Source: Nostoc linckia z4 (lineage in GTDB: Bacteria; Cyanobacteriota; Cyanobacteriia; Cyanobacteriales; Nostocaceae). From it: a stretch of DNA of 64,000 nt. Positions 51,931-61,405 of the stretch are shown here, one piece after another. Where the stretch lies: assembly GCF_002608075.1 (NCBI RefSeq), contig NZ_LAHA01000023.1:82243-146242 (forward strand). The letters are read 5' to 3'. Every line of letters starts with the position of its first letter. Position 1 is the stretch's first letter. The notes beneath the pieces are model-generated. The model was not told where the DNA came from. It made no database searches and worked only from the letters and a program-made list of their open reading frames with translations. The translations under genes were made by a program, and so were the position numbers.

Positions 51931-52659
51931 TTGATGAGTCAAATTAATGGATTCATAGGACGACGTGATTTATTGAAATTCGTAGGTGTAATGGGTATTG
52001 GGGCTGTTGCTTTTGGACATCGCTTTTGGGATATACAACAAGCTGCGGCGGCTGACGTTCATTCAGTTAACCCTAATCCAGTGAGTCCTAATGAAGCTAT
52101 TAGACGCTTGCTTAATGGTAATCAAAGATTTGTTCATCAACAACGCAAATATCCCGATCAAACACTAGAACATCTACGATTAGTTGCTAAAGCTCAGTAT
52201 CCATTTGCCGCTATATTAGGCTGTGCAGATTCTAGAGTACCTGCGGAAATCGTCTTCGATCAAGGGCTGGGAGATTTATTTGTTGTGCGAGTGGCTGGTA
52301 ATGTCGCCAGTGACACGGCTATAGGTAGTTTGGAATATTCTACAGCTGTATTAGGTTCGCAGTTAATTGTAGTTTTAGGTCATAAAAGATGCGGTGCAGT
52401 CGCAGAAGCAATTAAAAACGAACCACTTCCTGGCAGAATTGGTTTTGTTGTTGAAGGTATCAAGCCTGCTTTAGCAAATCTAAAATTAACAACTGATAAT
52501 ACTAGTGATGAAGCAGTTAAAGCCAATGTTAAATATCAGGCGAAAAAATTACAAGAAAGCTCAGGAATATTAGCAAAATTGCTCGATGCTGGCAAACTCA
52601 AAATTGTTGGCGCTTGTTACGATATTGATACTGGTAAGGTCAATCTTGTTAATGGATAA
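51931..52659 (+). CDS. Exported beta-carbonic anhydrase (EcaB-like)
   Basis: 242 residues. It starts MMSQINGFIGRRDLLKFVGVMGIG: a twin-arginine-like RRDLLKF followed by a hydrophobic stretch and AAAA|D cleavage region, indicating Tat or lipoprotein-free export. The beta-CA active-site residues are GCADSRV (Cys, Asp, Arg) and LGHKRCGAV (His, Cys). It should hydrate CO2 outside the cytoplasm or in the thylakoid lumen. It differs from the carboxysomal type at 17988 by its signal and shorter C-terminus. ATG 51934 is an equally good start. Confidence 0.93.
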   Translation: MMSQINGFIGRRDLLKFVGVMGIGAVAFGHRFWDIQQAAAADVHSVNPNPVSPNEAIRRLLNGNQRFVHQQRKYPDQTLEHLRLVAKAQYPFAAILGCADSRVPAEIVFDQGLGDLFVVRVAGNVASDTAIGSLEYSTAVLGSQLIVVLGHKRCGAVAEAIKNEPLPGRIGFVVEGIKPALANLKLTTDNTSDEAVKANVKYQAKKLQESSGILAKLLDAGKLKIVGACYDIDTGKVNLVNG

Positions 52660-53272
52660 AGAACGCCACCAATGTCAGCATAGGGATAAAGTAAGAGTTT
52701 GGGCTGAATTAAAAATAGTATAAAAAAGTAAGAAATTAGCCTTAATACAACAACAATAATAATGTTGAACAATCGGGAAATTCCTACATGGTGATTAGCT
52801 TGATTCATAAATTACCTGTTAACCATGATTTCCTGTATACCCTTTACGAAGAAAACCAGAGGGTAGAAGGCACAAGGATTTGTGTCGTTCTAAAGCTTGT
52901 AACAAATAAACCCAGTAGGGGTCACATAACAAGACCGCCTGCCGGGAAGGTATAGTTTATTCTGGCCATGTTTGATTAGGTTAGTGCTTATTTATCAAAA
53001 ATAATGCCTATCCTCAGTTAGGATAACTAAAATGTTTGTAAAACTTAGTTAAGAAAAGTTAAGAAACAGGTTAATTTACAGTAAAGGCTAGATGGGAGTG
53101 GGGGACAAGGGAGACAAGGGAGACAAGGGGGACAAGGGAGATGGGGCGGTAGGGAAGAATAATAATTTCCCAGTCATCAGTCATCAGTCATCAGTCATCA
53201 CCCAACACCCCGAATGACTAATAATATAAGAAAGCGCTTCACATTTCTTAAATAATCTGCTTTACAAGAACT
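52660..53272. other. Intergenic region with tandem GGGGGACAA/GTCATCA repeats
   Basis: No gene is supported. GGGAGACAAGGGAGACAAGG tandem units lie at 53100-53140, the same unit as inside the kinase gene at 33638. CAGTCATCAGTCATCAGTCA repeats follow at 53165-53200. Otherwise AT-rich. Confidence 0.55.
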
Positions 53273-54781
53273 ATGGCCAGAGACTTACGGGGATTCATTA
53301 AAATTCTAGAAGAAAAAGGACAATTACGGCGAATTACAGCTTTAGTTGACCCAGATTTAGAAATTGCTGAGATTTCTAACCGGATGCTACAGAAAGGTGG
53401 GCCGGGGTTGTTGTTTGAAAATGTCAAAGGTGCTTCTTTCCCGGTGGCGGTGAATTTGATGGGAACTGTGGAAAGAATTTGCTGGGCGATGAATATGCAG
53501 CATCCAGAGGAATTGGAAACTCTGGGGAAAAAGTTGAGTATGCTGCAACAACCAAAACCACCGAAGAAGATTTCCCAGGCGATAGATTTTGGTAAGGTTT
53601 TGTTTGATGTGGTGAAGGCGAAACCGGGGCGGGATTTTTTCCCGGCTTGTCAGCAAGTTGTGATTGAAGGCGATGATTTGGATTTAAATAAGTTGCCTTT
53701 GATACGTCCTTATCCTGGTGATGCTGGCAAGATTATCACGCTGGGATTGGTAATTACCAAGGATTGTGAGACTGGTACGCCCAATGTAGGAGTGTATCGT
53801 TTGCAGCTACAATCAAAAAATACGATGACGGTTCATTGGTTATCGGTGCGGGGTGGGGCGAGGCATTTGCGAAAAGCGGCTGAACGTGGGAAAAAATTAG
53901 AAGTGGCGATCGCACTTGGTGTAGATCCTTTAATTATCATGGCAGCAGCTACGCCCATTCCTGTAGATTTATCAGAGTGGCTGTTTGCCGGACTTTATGG
54001 CGGTTCGGGTGTGCAGTTGGCTAAGTGCAAAACTGTAGATTTGGAAGTTCCCGCAGATTCAGAATTTGTCTTAGAAGGAACGATTACACCAGGGGAAGTT
54101 TTGCCGGATGGGCCTTTTGGCGACCACATGGGTTATTACGGTGGCGTTGAGGATTCGCCGTTGGTTCGCTTCAACTGCATGACACACCGCAAAGATCCGA
54201 TTTACTTAACAACATTTAGCGGTCGTCCACCCAAAGAAGAAGCGATGATGGCGATCGCACTTAATCGCATCTATACACCTATTCTGCGGCAACAAGTCTC
54301 CGAAATCGTCGATTTCTTCTTACCAATGGAAGCTTTGAGTTATAAAGCGGCGATTATTTCCATTGACAAAGCATATCCGGGACAAGCAAGACGGGCGGCT
54401 TTGGCGTTTTGGAGTGCCTTACCACAATTTACTTACACCAAATTTGTCATTGTCGTGGATAAAGATATAAATATTCGCGACCCGCGTCAAGTTGTATGGG
54501 CAATTAGTTCTAAAGTTGACCCAGTAAGAGATGTATTTATTTTACCGAACACACCCTTTGATAGTTTGGATTTTGCCAGCGAAAAAATTGGCTTGGGTGG
54601 ACGTATGGGAATTGACGCTACCACAAAGATTCCGCCGGAAACAGATCATGAATGGGGCGCAACTTTAGAATCAGATCCAGATGTGGCGGCGATGGTAGAT
54701 AGACGCTGGGCTGAGTATGGTTTGGCACAGTTGCAATTAGGAGAAGTTGACCCAAACCTGTTTGGCTACGATATGAAATAA
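53273..54781 (+). CDS. ubiD: UbiD-family prenylated-FMN-dependent decarboxylase
   Basis: 502 residues, the full length of the UbiD family. Signature regions: NVGVYRLQLQSKNTMTVHW and RGGARHLRKA (prFMN/Mn and phosphate contacts), ITPGEVLPDGPFGDHMGYYGG with the conserved Glu pair, and TFSGRPPKEEAMM. In cyanobacteria the enzyme is expected to decarboxylate the prenyl-hydroxybenzoate precursor of plastoquinone. That substrate is inference, and no UbiX gene is in this window. It is followed by its own terminator. Confidence 0.93.
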   Translation: MARDLRGFIKILEEKGQLRRITALVDPDLEIAEISNRMLQKGGPGLLFENVKGASFPVAVNLMGTVERICWAMNMQHPEELETLGKKLSMLQQPKPPKKISQAIDFGKVLFDVVKAKPGRDFFPACQQVVIEGDDLDLNKLPLIRPYPGDAGKIITLGLVITKDCETGTPNVGVYRLQLQSKNTMTVHWLSVRGGARHLRKAAERGKKLEVAIALGVDPLIIMAAATPIPVDLSEWLFAGLYGGSGVQLAKCKTVDLEVPADSEFVLEGTITPGEVLPDGPFGDHMGYYGGVEDSPLVRFNCMTHRKDPIYLTTFSGRPPKEEAMMAIALNRIYTPILRQQVSEIVDFFLPMEALSYKAAIISIDKAYPGQARRAALAFWSALPQFTYTKFVIVVDKDINIRDPRQVVWAISSKVDPVRDVFILPNTPFDSLDFASEKIGLGGRMGIDATTKIPPETDHEWGATLESDPDVAAMVDRRWAEYGLAQLQLGEVDPNLFGYDMK

Positions 54782-54794
54782 TATGATGTTTGTC

Positions 54795-54820
54795 ACAGCA
54801 GTTATTTAGATAACTGCTGT
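54795..54820 (+). terminator. Intrinsic terminator after ubiD
   Basis: ACAGCAGTTAT-TTAG-ATAACTGCTGT, a perfect 11-bp stem with 4-nt loop followed by TTTTGAG, 13 bp past the stop codon. Confidence 0.8.
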
Positions 54821-54843
54821 TTTGAGAGATTACTCACAAATAA

Positions 54844-54911
54844 GTGAACTCCAAAAACATAAATTATTCTGGTTAAAGTGTTGACAGTTCACAGTTAACA
54901 CTCAACAAGCA
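54844..54911 (+). repeat. MITE-like repeat family 1, left-end copy
   Basis: GTGAACTCCAAAAACATAAATTATTCTGG, then GTTGACAGTTCACAGTTAACACTCAAC. This is the left end and core of family 1; the ACTTGGAAGTCCCT right end is missing. Confidence 0.6.
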
Positions 54912-55017
54912 CTCTTGCTTTATGCTTTTTTAGCGCGCATTAGCTATATTGGGGTTGCCTTATGAGATAGTAAAAGAACTCATATTTAACTACTGATGCC
55001 AAATAATTGGAAAAAAT

Positions 55018-55557
55018 ATGACCAAAAAAGTCAACAATTTTACAAAAAAGTTAGCGTTAGGATTGGCATTCAGTTGTATTAGTGTAATGCTCCATAATGG
55101 TATAGCTAATCAAATAGCTTTAGCAGAATCCAAGAAACTACAAAAGTGTGATATTTTTGCCTATGTCACAGATACAGATCCACAAGGTTTAAATGTGCGA
55201 ACTGGTGCAAGTACAAAGCACAGAATTTTAGGGCAAATACCGATTAATCAAACAGTTCAAGTTGTTGCTGCTGTGAAAAATTGGGTACAGATTACTAATC
55301 CTAGTGATGGTTTTCAAGGCACTGGATGGGTATTTGTGCCAAACTTAGGTTTATCAACTCAAGGCTATGGTACTAATGGCGTAGAGATTTATGCCAATAG
55401 CAACGAACAAAGCCGAACAATCGGAAGAATTCCTGCTAATACGCCAGTCCAATTGTTAGGCTGTCGCGGAGATTGGGCGCACATAGAATATCAAGGTATC
55501 AAGGGCTGGCTGAAAAGAGAAGATCAATGTGGTGCAGCCCTGACTAGTTGTTCTTAA
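55018..55557 (+). CDS. Secreted protein with two bacterial SH3 domains
   Basis: 179 residues: signal peptide (~10-38, ALGLAFSCISVMLHNGIANQIALA), then two SH3_3-type domains: ~46-110 (GLNVRTGASTKHRILGQIPINQTVQV...) and ~115-175 (GVEIYANSNEQSRTIGRIPANTPVQLLG...WAHIEYQGIKGWL). Four cysteines in the mature part may pair. Such proteins are periplasmic and often bind the cell wall. Alone on its transcript, as far as can be seen. Confidence 0.88.
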   Translation: MTKKVNNFTKKLALGLAFSCISVMLHNGIANQIALAESKKLQKCDIFAYVTDTDPQGLNVRTGASTKHRILGQIPINQTVQVVAAVKNWVQITNPSDGFQGTGWVFVPNLGLSTQGYGTNGVEIYANSNEQSRTIGRIPANTPVQLLGCRGDWAHIEYQGIKGWLKREDQCGAALTSCS

Positions 55558-55734
55558 GAATTCAGAACCCAGAATTCAGAATTCAGAATGAAGTTATTAA
55601 TACTGACAATAATAATTTAGCCCCCTCCTCGCTTGCGGGGAGGGGGGACTGGAGTGGGGGTTTGGGTTGGGGTTTTGATTTTGGGACATTTGGTAATTGG
55701 CGAATTAATGTTTCATGTATTATTCCCAGCGATC
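55558..55734. repeat. Composite repeat upstream of the gene remnant
   Basis: CAGAATTCAGAATTCAGAATG units, then a GC-rich hairpin CCCCTCCTCGCTTGCGGGGAGGGG of the same type as inside the family-2 MITE at 17651, then GGGGTTTGGGTTGGGG. It adjoins the 5' edge of the broken gene that follows. Confidence 0.55.
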
Positions 55735-55990
55735 GCACTCGCACTATACAATTCAACTTACAACCAAGATTCGCAAGACTACTCAAAGCAAGGGTATTGG
55801 ACAGGGAATAAGAGAAGGACTATTTAAAGGTATTGAAATTACTTTAGAGATTAAATTTGGCATTGGCAACGAAGGGTTAACAATATTACCAGAGATTTCC
55901 CAGATACAAAACATAGAGATATTAAATGCTATTCTCTCCAGTATCAAAACTGTCAATACCTTAGAAGAACTCCGGCAAATCTACCAATAA
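55735..55990 (+). pseudogene. 3' remnant of a Rpn/PD-(D/E)XK-transposase-like hypothetical gene
   Basis: The frame ending at 55990 (EGLFKGIEITLEIKFGIGNEGL..., then ILPEISQIQNIEILNAILSS and KTVNTLEELRQIYQ) looks like the C-terminal tail of the Rpn/DUF4351-type proteins that are frequent in Nostocales. The N-terminal nuclease part is missing, and the upstream side is repeat DNA. I read it as a truncated, non-functional gene. Family assignment rests on the tail alone. Confidence 0.45.
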
Positions 55991-56338
55991 TTTACTACTC
56001 AAATTCAACTGCCAAAATCAGTCATATACGACGAAAAGCTAATATAGCAATCTCATTTGATTTTTGAACAAAATTCCGTACACTTTACTCTTTTATAACC
56101 CTGTTGCCTATTGCCTATTGCCTCTTGCCTGCCTATACAGTTCAGTTCATTAATCAAATCTGACTGCTATATGTCGTAATACACTCGCTTTGTGTAAAAG
56201 TAATTGCATTAATTTAAATTAAGATTTAATATATAAGATTAAGCAGTTTTTGGGAACATCACCCAAGCAAATTAAAAGGTTTACGCCAAATGAATATTTT
56301 AATAGAATAATCTCATCAAAAGATTCGCAGCAATCAAA
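55991..56338. other. Intergenic region, no gene found
   Basis: It contains a short TTGCCTATTGCCTATTGCCTC tandem repeat (~56103-56130) and otherwise AT-rich promoter-like DNA in front of the TPR gene. Confidence 0.45.
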
Positions 56339-57979
56339 ATGGACTGGATTACGCTACTGCGATCGCTACAGTCTGATTTTATCAAAAGGCTAACATCTGG
56401 TTGTCTGCTTCATTGTGAAACAGAAGGTCAACATAGTGAATTAACTATAATTTCTGGAGAGAGGCTAAAGGCACTAAGAGAATTTTGCTGGCAAATGGCT
56501 GAGAAATATAAGCGTGTTTTGCCAGTTCGTGATGTTTTTATTAACTATCTTAAAGGAAAACTCGGTGAAGAAGTTGTCAAGGAACGCTTAGCTGATTTTA
56601 TTACTGAAGTCGATTATGAAAAACGATTCGGCGGCGATGGTAAAATAGATTTTACCTTGACTTGTGACCCATCTATTGGTATTGAAGTTAAATCTCGTCA
56701 CGGTAGTATTGACAGAGTTAGATGGTCAATTAGTTCTGAAGAAGTTGAAAAAAATGCAGTTGTAGTTTGCATTTTAATTCAAGAAGATGTGAGTGAAGCA
56801 CAATCTGAATATCACCTTTTTTTAGCTGGCTTTCTCCCAACCCGCATGATTAAGCTGAAGACTGGTAGAATATCTTTTGGCATAGATCAATTACTTTATG
56901 GTGGTGGCTTATTTTACTATTTAGAACAGCTACAATCTTCTAGCAATCATCATTCTTTGAGGCAAAAACCACCGACTTATAAATATTTACCAAAACCAGA
57001 AACTCTACCTCAGCCAGCTAATAATCAATTGCTCAAATCTGGGTTTCAAGCTGATATCGAGAGTTATTTACATTCTCGCGATGAAGATTTAAATTTGCTT
57101 TATCTAAAATTAGCTGATGGATTTTTCCAAAAAGCAGAATATACAAATGCAATAGCTGGCTATAGTCAAGTTATAGAAGTGAATCATAGTCACCCTGAAT
57201 TATATTATAAACGAGGTTTAGCTTACTATCAAATAGGCGATTATGAAGCGGCGATCGCAGATTATTCTCAAGCAATCCAGATAAATATTCACGATGCTAA
57301 ATCTTACAATAAACGAGGTTTGGCTTTATATCAAATTGGCAGATTAGAAGAAGCAATTAATGATTATACCCAAGCTATTAGAATTAATCCTAATCTGGCC
57401 GTGGCTTATAAAAATCGTGCTGAAGCTCGTTCTCATATAGGAGACAATCAAGGAGCCATTGAAGATTATACCCAAGCCATTAAAATTAATCCCGATTATG
57501 CTGATGTTTATAAAAATCGTGGTATTGCTCGTTATTTATTAGGAACTCCACCAGTATTTCCCCAAGCTATCAAAGTTAATCCTCAAGATGCTGTAGCTTA
57601 TAATAATCGCGGTAATGCTCGTTCTGATTTAGGAGATTTTCAGGGAGCAATTGAAGACTATACCCAAGCAATACAGATTAATCCTAATTATGTAGATGCT
57701 TATTATAACCGTGGTAATGCTCGTTCTGACTCAGGAGATTTAGAAGGAGCAATTGAAGATTATACTCAAGCAATCCAACTTAACCCTAATTATGCAGATG
57801 CTTATTATAATCGCGCCAATCTTCGTTTAGAAATAACAGAAAAACAGCAAGCAATTGAAGATTTTCAAACAGCCGCAGATATCTATCGCAAAGAAGGTAA
57901 GCTAGAAGCCTTGAAAGATACAAAACAAAGAATATTAGATTTAGAAATAGAAGAATCATTAGATATTTTAAATTTTTAG
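56339..57979 (+). CDS. PD-(D/E)XK nuclease-like domain fused to TPR repeats
   Basis: 546 residues. Residues ~1-200 are an uncommon domain. GGDGKIDFTLTCDPSIGIEVKSRHG has the D...E-V-K spacing of a PD-(D/E)XK nuclease core (Asp in KIDF, Glu and Lys in IEVKS), and a helix with RWSISSEEVEKNA follows. Residues ~255-530 are eight or so tetratricopeptide repeats of the form AIADYSQAIQINxxxAxxYxxRGxA. One repeat (~residues 400-415, LGTPPVFPQAIKVNP) is shortened by about 12 residues relative to its neighbours. The TPRs suggest a scaffold for partner proteins and the N-terminus nucleic-acid cleavage; both are inference. No toxin/antitoxin or defence genes are adjacent. Confidence 0.85.
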   Translation: MDWITLLRSLQSDFIKRLTSGCLLHCETEGQHSELTIISGERLKALREFCWQMAEKYKRVLPVRDVFINYLKGKLGEEVVKERLADFITEVDYEKRFGGDGKIDFTLTCDPSIGIEVKSRHGSIDRVRWSISSEEVEKNAVVVCILIQEDVSEAQSEYHLFLAGFLPTRMIKLKTGRISFGIDQLLYGGGLFYYLEQLQSSSNHHSLRQKPPTYKYLPKPETLPQPANNQLLKSGFQADIESYLHSRDEDLNLLYLKLADGFFQKAEYTNAIAGYSQVIEVNHSHPELYYKRGLAYYQIGDYEAAIADYSQAIQINIHDAKSYNKRGLALYQIGRLEEAINDYTQAIRINPNLAVAYKNRAEARSHIGDNQGAIEDYTQAIKINPDYADVYKNRGIARYLLGTPPVFPQAIKVNPQDAVAYNNRGNARSDLGDFQGAIEDYTQAIQINPNYVDAYYNRGNARSDSGDLEGAIEDYTQAIQLNPNYADAYYNRANLRLEITEKQQAIEDFQTAADIYRKEGKLEALKDTKQRILDLEIEESLDILNF

Positions 57980-58352
57980 GGAATTGGGAATTGGGGATGG
58001 GGCATTGGGCATTGGGCATTGGGCATGGGGCATTGGACAGAAGAGGTTCCAGGAGGCAGATGGGAAAAACTCATCTCCCCTGCTCCCTTGTCTCCCTCAT
58101 CTCCGAAAGCATCTTACGTGAGATTAATACTTATTATCAAATTCAAATATTTGAGAAATTGGTAATCTGAGTAATCGCTAATAATCAATTGCAAAATTTA
58201 ACATTAAACCTTGTGAATTCTGACTTCTGGATTCTGAATTCCGACTTATTGATATCGATTATCTTTCTTAAATTATTAACTTGTAAAAATTAATTTTTTT
58301 CATTACCTTTAAAGAAAGGTTCTATATCCAATAACTTACAATTCTCAAAAAA
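57980..58352. other. Intergenic region with GGGCATT tandem repeats
   Basis: GGCATTGGGCATTGGGCATT repeats at 57995-58035, CTGCTCCCTTGTCTCCCTCATC (~58080) and GAATTCTGACTTCTGGATTCTG (~58217) are all of the repeat classes seen elsewhere. No gene is supported. Confidence 0.5.
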
Positions 58353-60335
58353 ATGAAGCAAAAACTACATTCAGAATCTTCAGGTTGTTGCAGTTGCGAA
58401 CACGAACATCACGAGAATCATAACCATCATCATGATGAGAATCATAACCATGACCACAATCACAACCACGGGGGAGAATTCAACCTCAAAAATGAGATAT
58501 TTCCTTTAGTAAGGATTTTAAGTTTGTATGCACCAGGTGTAATTTTTGAAAATCAATTGCATAATACACTCTACTCAATAGGTGAGTATTTAGTTTTCAT
58601 TCCTGCTTATTTATTAAGTGGATGGAGTGTTTTAAAAACTGCTGGACGCAATATTCTTAGAGGTAGAATATTTGACGAAACATTTTTAATGACAGTAGCA
58701 ACACTAGGAGCGATCGCCATTCATAAATTACCCGAAGCTGTGGGAGTGATGTTATTTTATAAAATTGGCGAATTATTCCAAGATATTGCCGTCAGCCGTT
58801 CTCGTAATTCTATCAAAGTTTTATTAGAAATCCGCCCAGATTATGCAAATATCCAAACAGAACAAGGATTGAAAAAAGTATCACCAGACACAGTAAAAAT
58901 TGGAGATATTATCGTCGTTAAACCTGGAGAAAAAATTCCTTTAGATGGTGAAATTCTCCAAGGTAATTCTCAAATTGATACATCTGCGTTAACAGGAGAA
59001 TCTGTACCGCGAAGTGTGAAGCCGGGAGAAACAGTTTTAGCTGGAACAATCAATAAAATCGGCGTTCTAACTATTCAAGTAACAAAACTGTTTGATGAAT
59101 CTTCCATTGCCAAGATTTTAGACTTGGTGCAGAATGCCAAAAGCAAAAAAGCCGCAACAGAGAAATTTATTACTAAATTTGCTCGATATTATACGCCGAT
59201 AGTAGTTTTTGCATCTCTAGGCGTTGCTTTATTGCCTCCTTTATTTATTTCTGGTGCAACTTCCTCAGAATGGATTTATCGTGCCCTGATTTTATTAGTT
59301 ATTTCCTGTCCGTGTGGATTAGTTATAAGTATTCCATTAGGTTACTTTGGAGGTATTGGAGGTGCGGCAAAGCGTGGAATTTTAGTTAAAGGCTCTACTT
59401 TTTTAGATAGTCTGAATGCAGTCAAAACAGTTGTATTTGATAAAACTGGAACTTTAACCAAAGGAGTATTTCAAGTCACAAAAATAGTACCAAAAAATGG
59501 TTTTATTGAAGAAGAATTATTGGAATTAACGGCTAAAATAGAATCCCATTCTAATCATCCCATAGCCCAATCTATCCGCAATGCTTACGGTAATAATATT
59601 GATGCATCTGATGTCAAAGATTATGAAGAGATAGCAGGTTGTGGAATTAGAGCCAAAGTTGCAAATAAAGTAGTAATGGCAGGTAGCGATCGCTTATTAC
59701 ATCAAGAAGCTATTGCTCATGATAATTGCCTAGTGGAAGGTACAGTTATTCATTTAGCAGTAGATAATATCTACGCTGGCTATATAGTAATAGCTGATGA
59801 ACTCAAAGAAGATGCTAGAGAAGCAATCCAAACACTCAAAAAAATGGGTGTAGAAAAAACAGTAATGTTGACAGGAGATAATCAAGCGATCGCTTCTCGA
59901 ATTGCTCAAGAAATAGGCATAGATATCTACGAAGCAGAGTTATTACCAGAAGAAAAAGTCAACGCCATTGAAAAATTACTCAGCACCACCGAAAAACATG
60001 CTAAAGTAGCCTTTGTTGGAGATGGAATTAATGATGCCCCAGTAATTGCTAGAGCAGATATTGGTATGGCAATGGGCGGCTTAGGTTCCGATGCAGCCAT
60101 AGAAACTGCCGATATTGTCATCATCACAGATGCACCATCAAAAGTAGCACAAGCAATTCAAATTGCCAGAAAAACCAGAAAAATAGTTTGGCAAAATATT
60201 GGGTTTGCCCTAGCAATTAAAGGTGTATTTATTGGATTGGGTATTTTCGGCATAGCGACAATGTGGGAAGCTGTGTTTGCAGATGTTGGAGTAGCGTTGC
60301 TGGCAATTTTCAACGCAACTAGGGTGATGAAATAA
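58353..60335 (+). CDS. Heavy-metal P1B-type ATPase, Zn/Cd/Pb class, His-rich N-terminus
   Basis: 660 residues. The cytoplasmic N-terminus has CCSCEHEHHENHNHHHDENH plus further HNHDHNHNH, a metal-binding tail replacing the usual ferredoxin-like HMA domain. The membrane core has the CPC motif in VISCPCGLVISIPLG, typical of Zn2+/Cd2+/Pb2+ exporters (ZntA/ZiaA/Bxa1 group). The P-type ATPase motifs are complete: TGES, DKTGTLTKG, SNHPIAQS (HP motif), MLTGDN, VGDGINDAP. It pumps excess metal out of the cytoplasm. No SmtB/ArsR-type regulator gene adjoins; the nearest MerR-type gene is 2.8 kb away. Confidence 0.94.
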   Translation: MKQKLHSESSGCCSCEHEHHENHNHHHDENHNHDHNHNHGGEFNLKNEIFPLVRILSLYAPGVIFENQLHNTLYSIGEYLVFIPAYLLSGWSVLKTAGRNILRGRIFDETFLMTVATLGAIAIHKLPEAVGVMLFYKIGELFQDIAVSRSRNSIKVLLEIRPDYANIQTEQGLKKVSPDTVKIGDIIVVKPGEKIPLDGEILQGNSQIDTSALTGESVPRSVKPGETVLAGTINKIGVLTIQVTKLFDESSIAKILDLVQNAKSKKAATEKFITKFARYYTPIVVFASLGVALLPPLFISGATSSEWIYRALILLVISCPCGLVISIPLGYFGGIGGAAKRGILVKGSTFLDSLNAVKTVVFDKTGTLTKGVFQVTKIVPKNGFIEEELLELTAKIESHSNHPIAQSIRNAYGNNIDASDVKDYEEIAGCGIRAKVANKVVMAGSDRLLHQEAIAHDNCLVEGTVIHLAVDNIYAGYIVIADELKEDAREAIQTLKKMGVEKTVMLTGDNQAIASRIAQEIGIDIYEAELLPEEKVNAIEKLLSTTEKHAKVAFVGDGINDAPVIARADIGMAMGGLGSDAAIETADIVIITDAPSKVAQAIQIARKTRKIVWQNIGFALAIKGVFIGLGIFGIATMWEAVFADVGVALLAIFNATRVMK

Positions 60336-60337
60336 AA

Positions 60338-60610
60338 AGGAGTCAGAATTCAGGAGTCAGAATTCAGAATTCAGAATTTGTGGATACTCTATCCATAAAA
60401 GGATAGAGTTTTAATAAGGAATAATGTCTAAAATTGGTTTCGCCCACAATTCGCCTGAATTTTAAACCAATATTCAAACGCGATGCTCGTTCGCGCAGCG
60501 TGCCGTAGGCAAGACTCGCTACCGCTGCGCTATCAACCAGTCGGACTCCAATTCATACTGAATTCTGACTCCTGTTAGCGGTAGCGGGGCGTTTAGCCCG
60601 TTCTGAATTG
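60338..60610. repeat. Composite repeat and P-ATPase terminator region
   Basis: GAGTCAGAATTCAGGAGTCAG tandem units begin at the ATPase stop. A GC-rich segment follows, with GCGCAGCGTGCC and CCAGTCGGACTCCAATTCAT, as at ~4618, then CTGAATTCTGACTCCTG and a GGTAGCGGGGCG palindrome. Non-coding. Confidence 0.6.
60379..60407 (+). terminator. Intrinsic terminator after P-type ATPase gene
   Basis: ACTCTATCC-ATAAAA-GGATAGAGT with a T-rich tail (TTTAATAA); perfect 9-bp stem, 44 bp past the stop codon and inside the repeat tract. Confidence 0.7.
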
Positions 60611-60724
60611 TTCTTCATAAAATTTTGAGAAAATCAGGAATCCGTAATTGGGAAATTGTAGAAGTTAAAACTGAAAAGTAATAATTGAAGAAACATCCCC
60701 AATCGGATTTCATTGAGGTATATT

Positions 60725-61405
60725 GTGAAGTCACATATTAAAAGTATCGCTACAGCTACGTTAGCGTTGCTGGTAATTTACTCAGCAAAAGAAGCAGTTG
60801 CATTACCCCAAAAAATCGATAATTCAGTTACTATTGCACAATCACAACCATTGACAGACACCCTGATTATTCCTGGGGAAAGAGTAGGGCCAATAACACG
60901 CACAACCACCAAACGAGATTTAGTAAAATTGTTTGGTGCGTCTCGTGTGGTTGATAAAACCATTTCCGGTGCTGAAGGAATCGGTAGTTTTGCCGCTACT
61001 CAATTAAAGTTAGATCGGGGGCGATCGCTTTTGGTAGTCTGGAGTGATAAAACCCGTACCAAACCTTTAGATGTGCGTAACTTGGGTTCCGCTTGGAAAA
61101 CTCGTGAAGGTATCGGTGTCGGAACCTCCTTAAGCCAGTTACGCCAGAAATTAGGTAACTTTAAACTCTATGGATTAGGCTGGGATTACGGCGGCACAAT
61201 TTTGTTAGATAGCAGCAAATTATCCCGCTATCAAGGTAAACTGATTTTGCGAGTAGACGCTGCTACTAATGCCTCCGAAAAGTTTCCCAACGACTACCAA
61301 GCAGTGTTAGGAGATACTACTTTTTCTTCCAGTAATCGCCATTGGAAACCTTTAGGAATTACACTCGCAGAAATCATCGTTGTATTGAATCCTAGTCAAG
61401 AATAA
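60725..61405 (+). CDS. Exported hypothetical protein
   Basis: 226 residues from GTG 60725, chosen because GAGG lies 9-12 bases upstream; an in-frame TTG at 60713 would overlap that site. The N-terminus (SHIKSIATATLALLVIYSAKEAVALP) is a signal peptide. The mature part (TLIIPGERVGPITRTTTKRDLVKLFGASRV..., GLGWDYGGTILLDSSKL) has the look of a periplasmic domain of unknown function. It contains no cysteine. No named family recognised. Confidence 0.8.
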   Translation: MKSHIKSIATATLALLVIYSAKEAVALPQKIDNSVTIAQSQPLTDTLIIPGERVGPITRTTTKRDLVKLFGASRVVDKTISGAEGIGSFAATQLKLDRGRSLLVVWSDKTRTKPLDVRNLGSAWKTREGIGVGTSLSQLRQKLGNFKLYGLGWDYGGTILLDSSKLSRYQGKLILRVDAATNASEKFPNDYQAVLGDTTFSSSNRHWKPLGITLAEIIVVLNPSQE

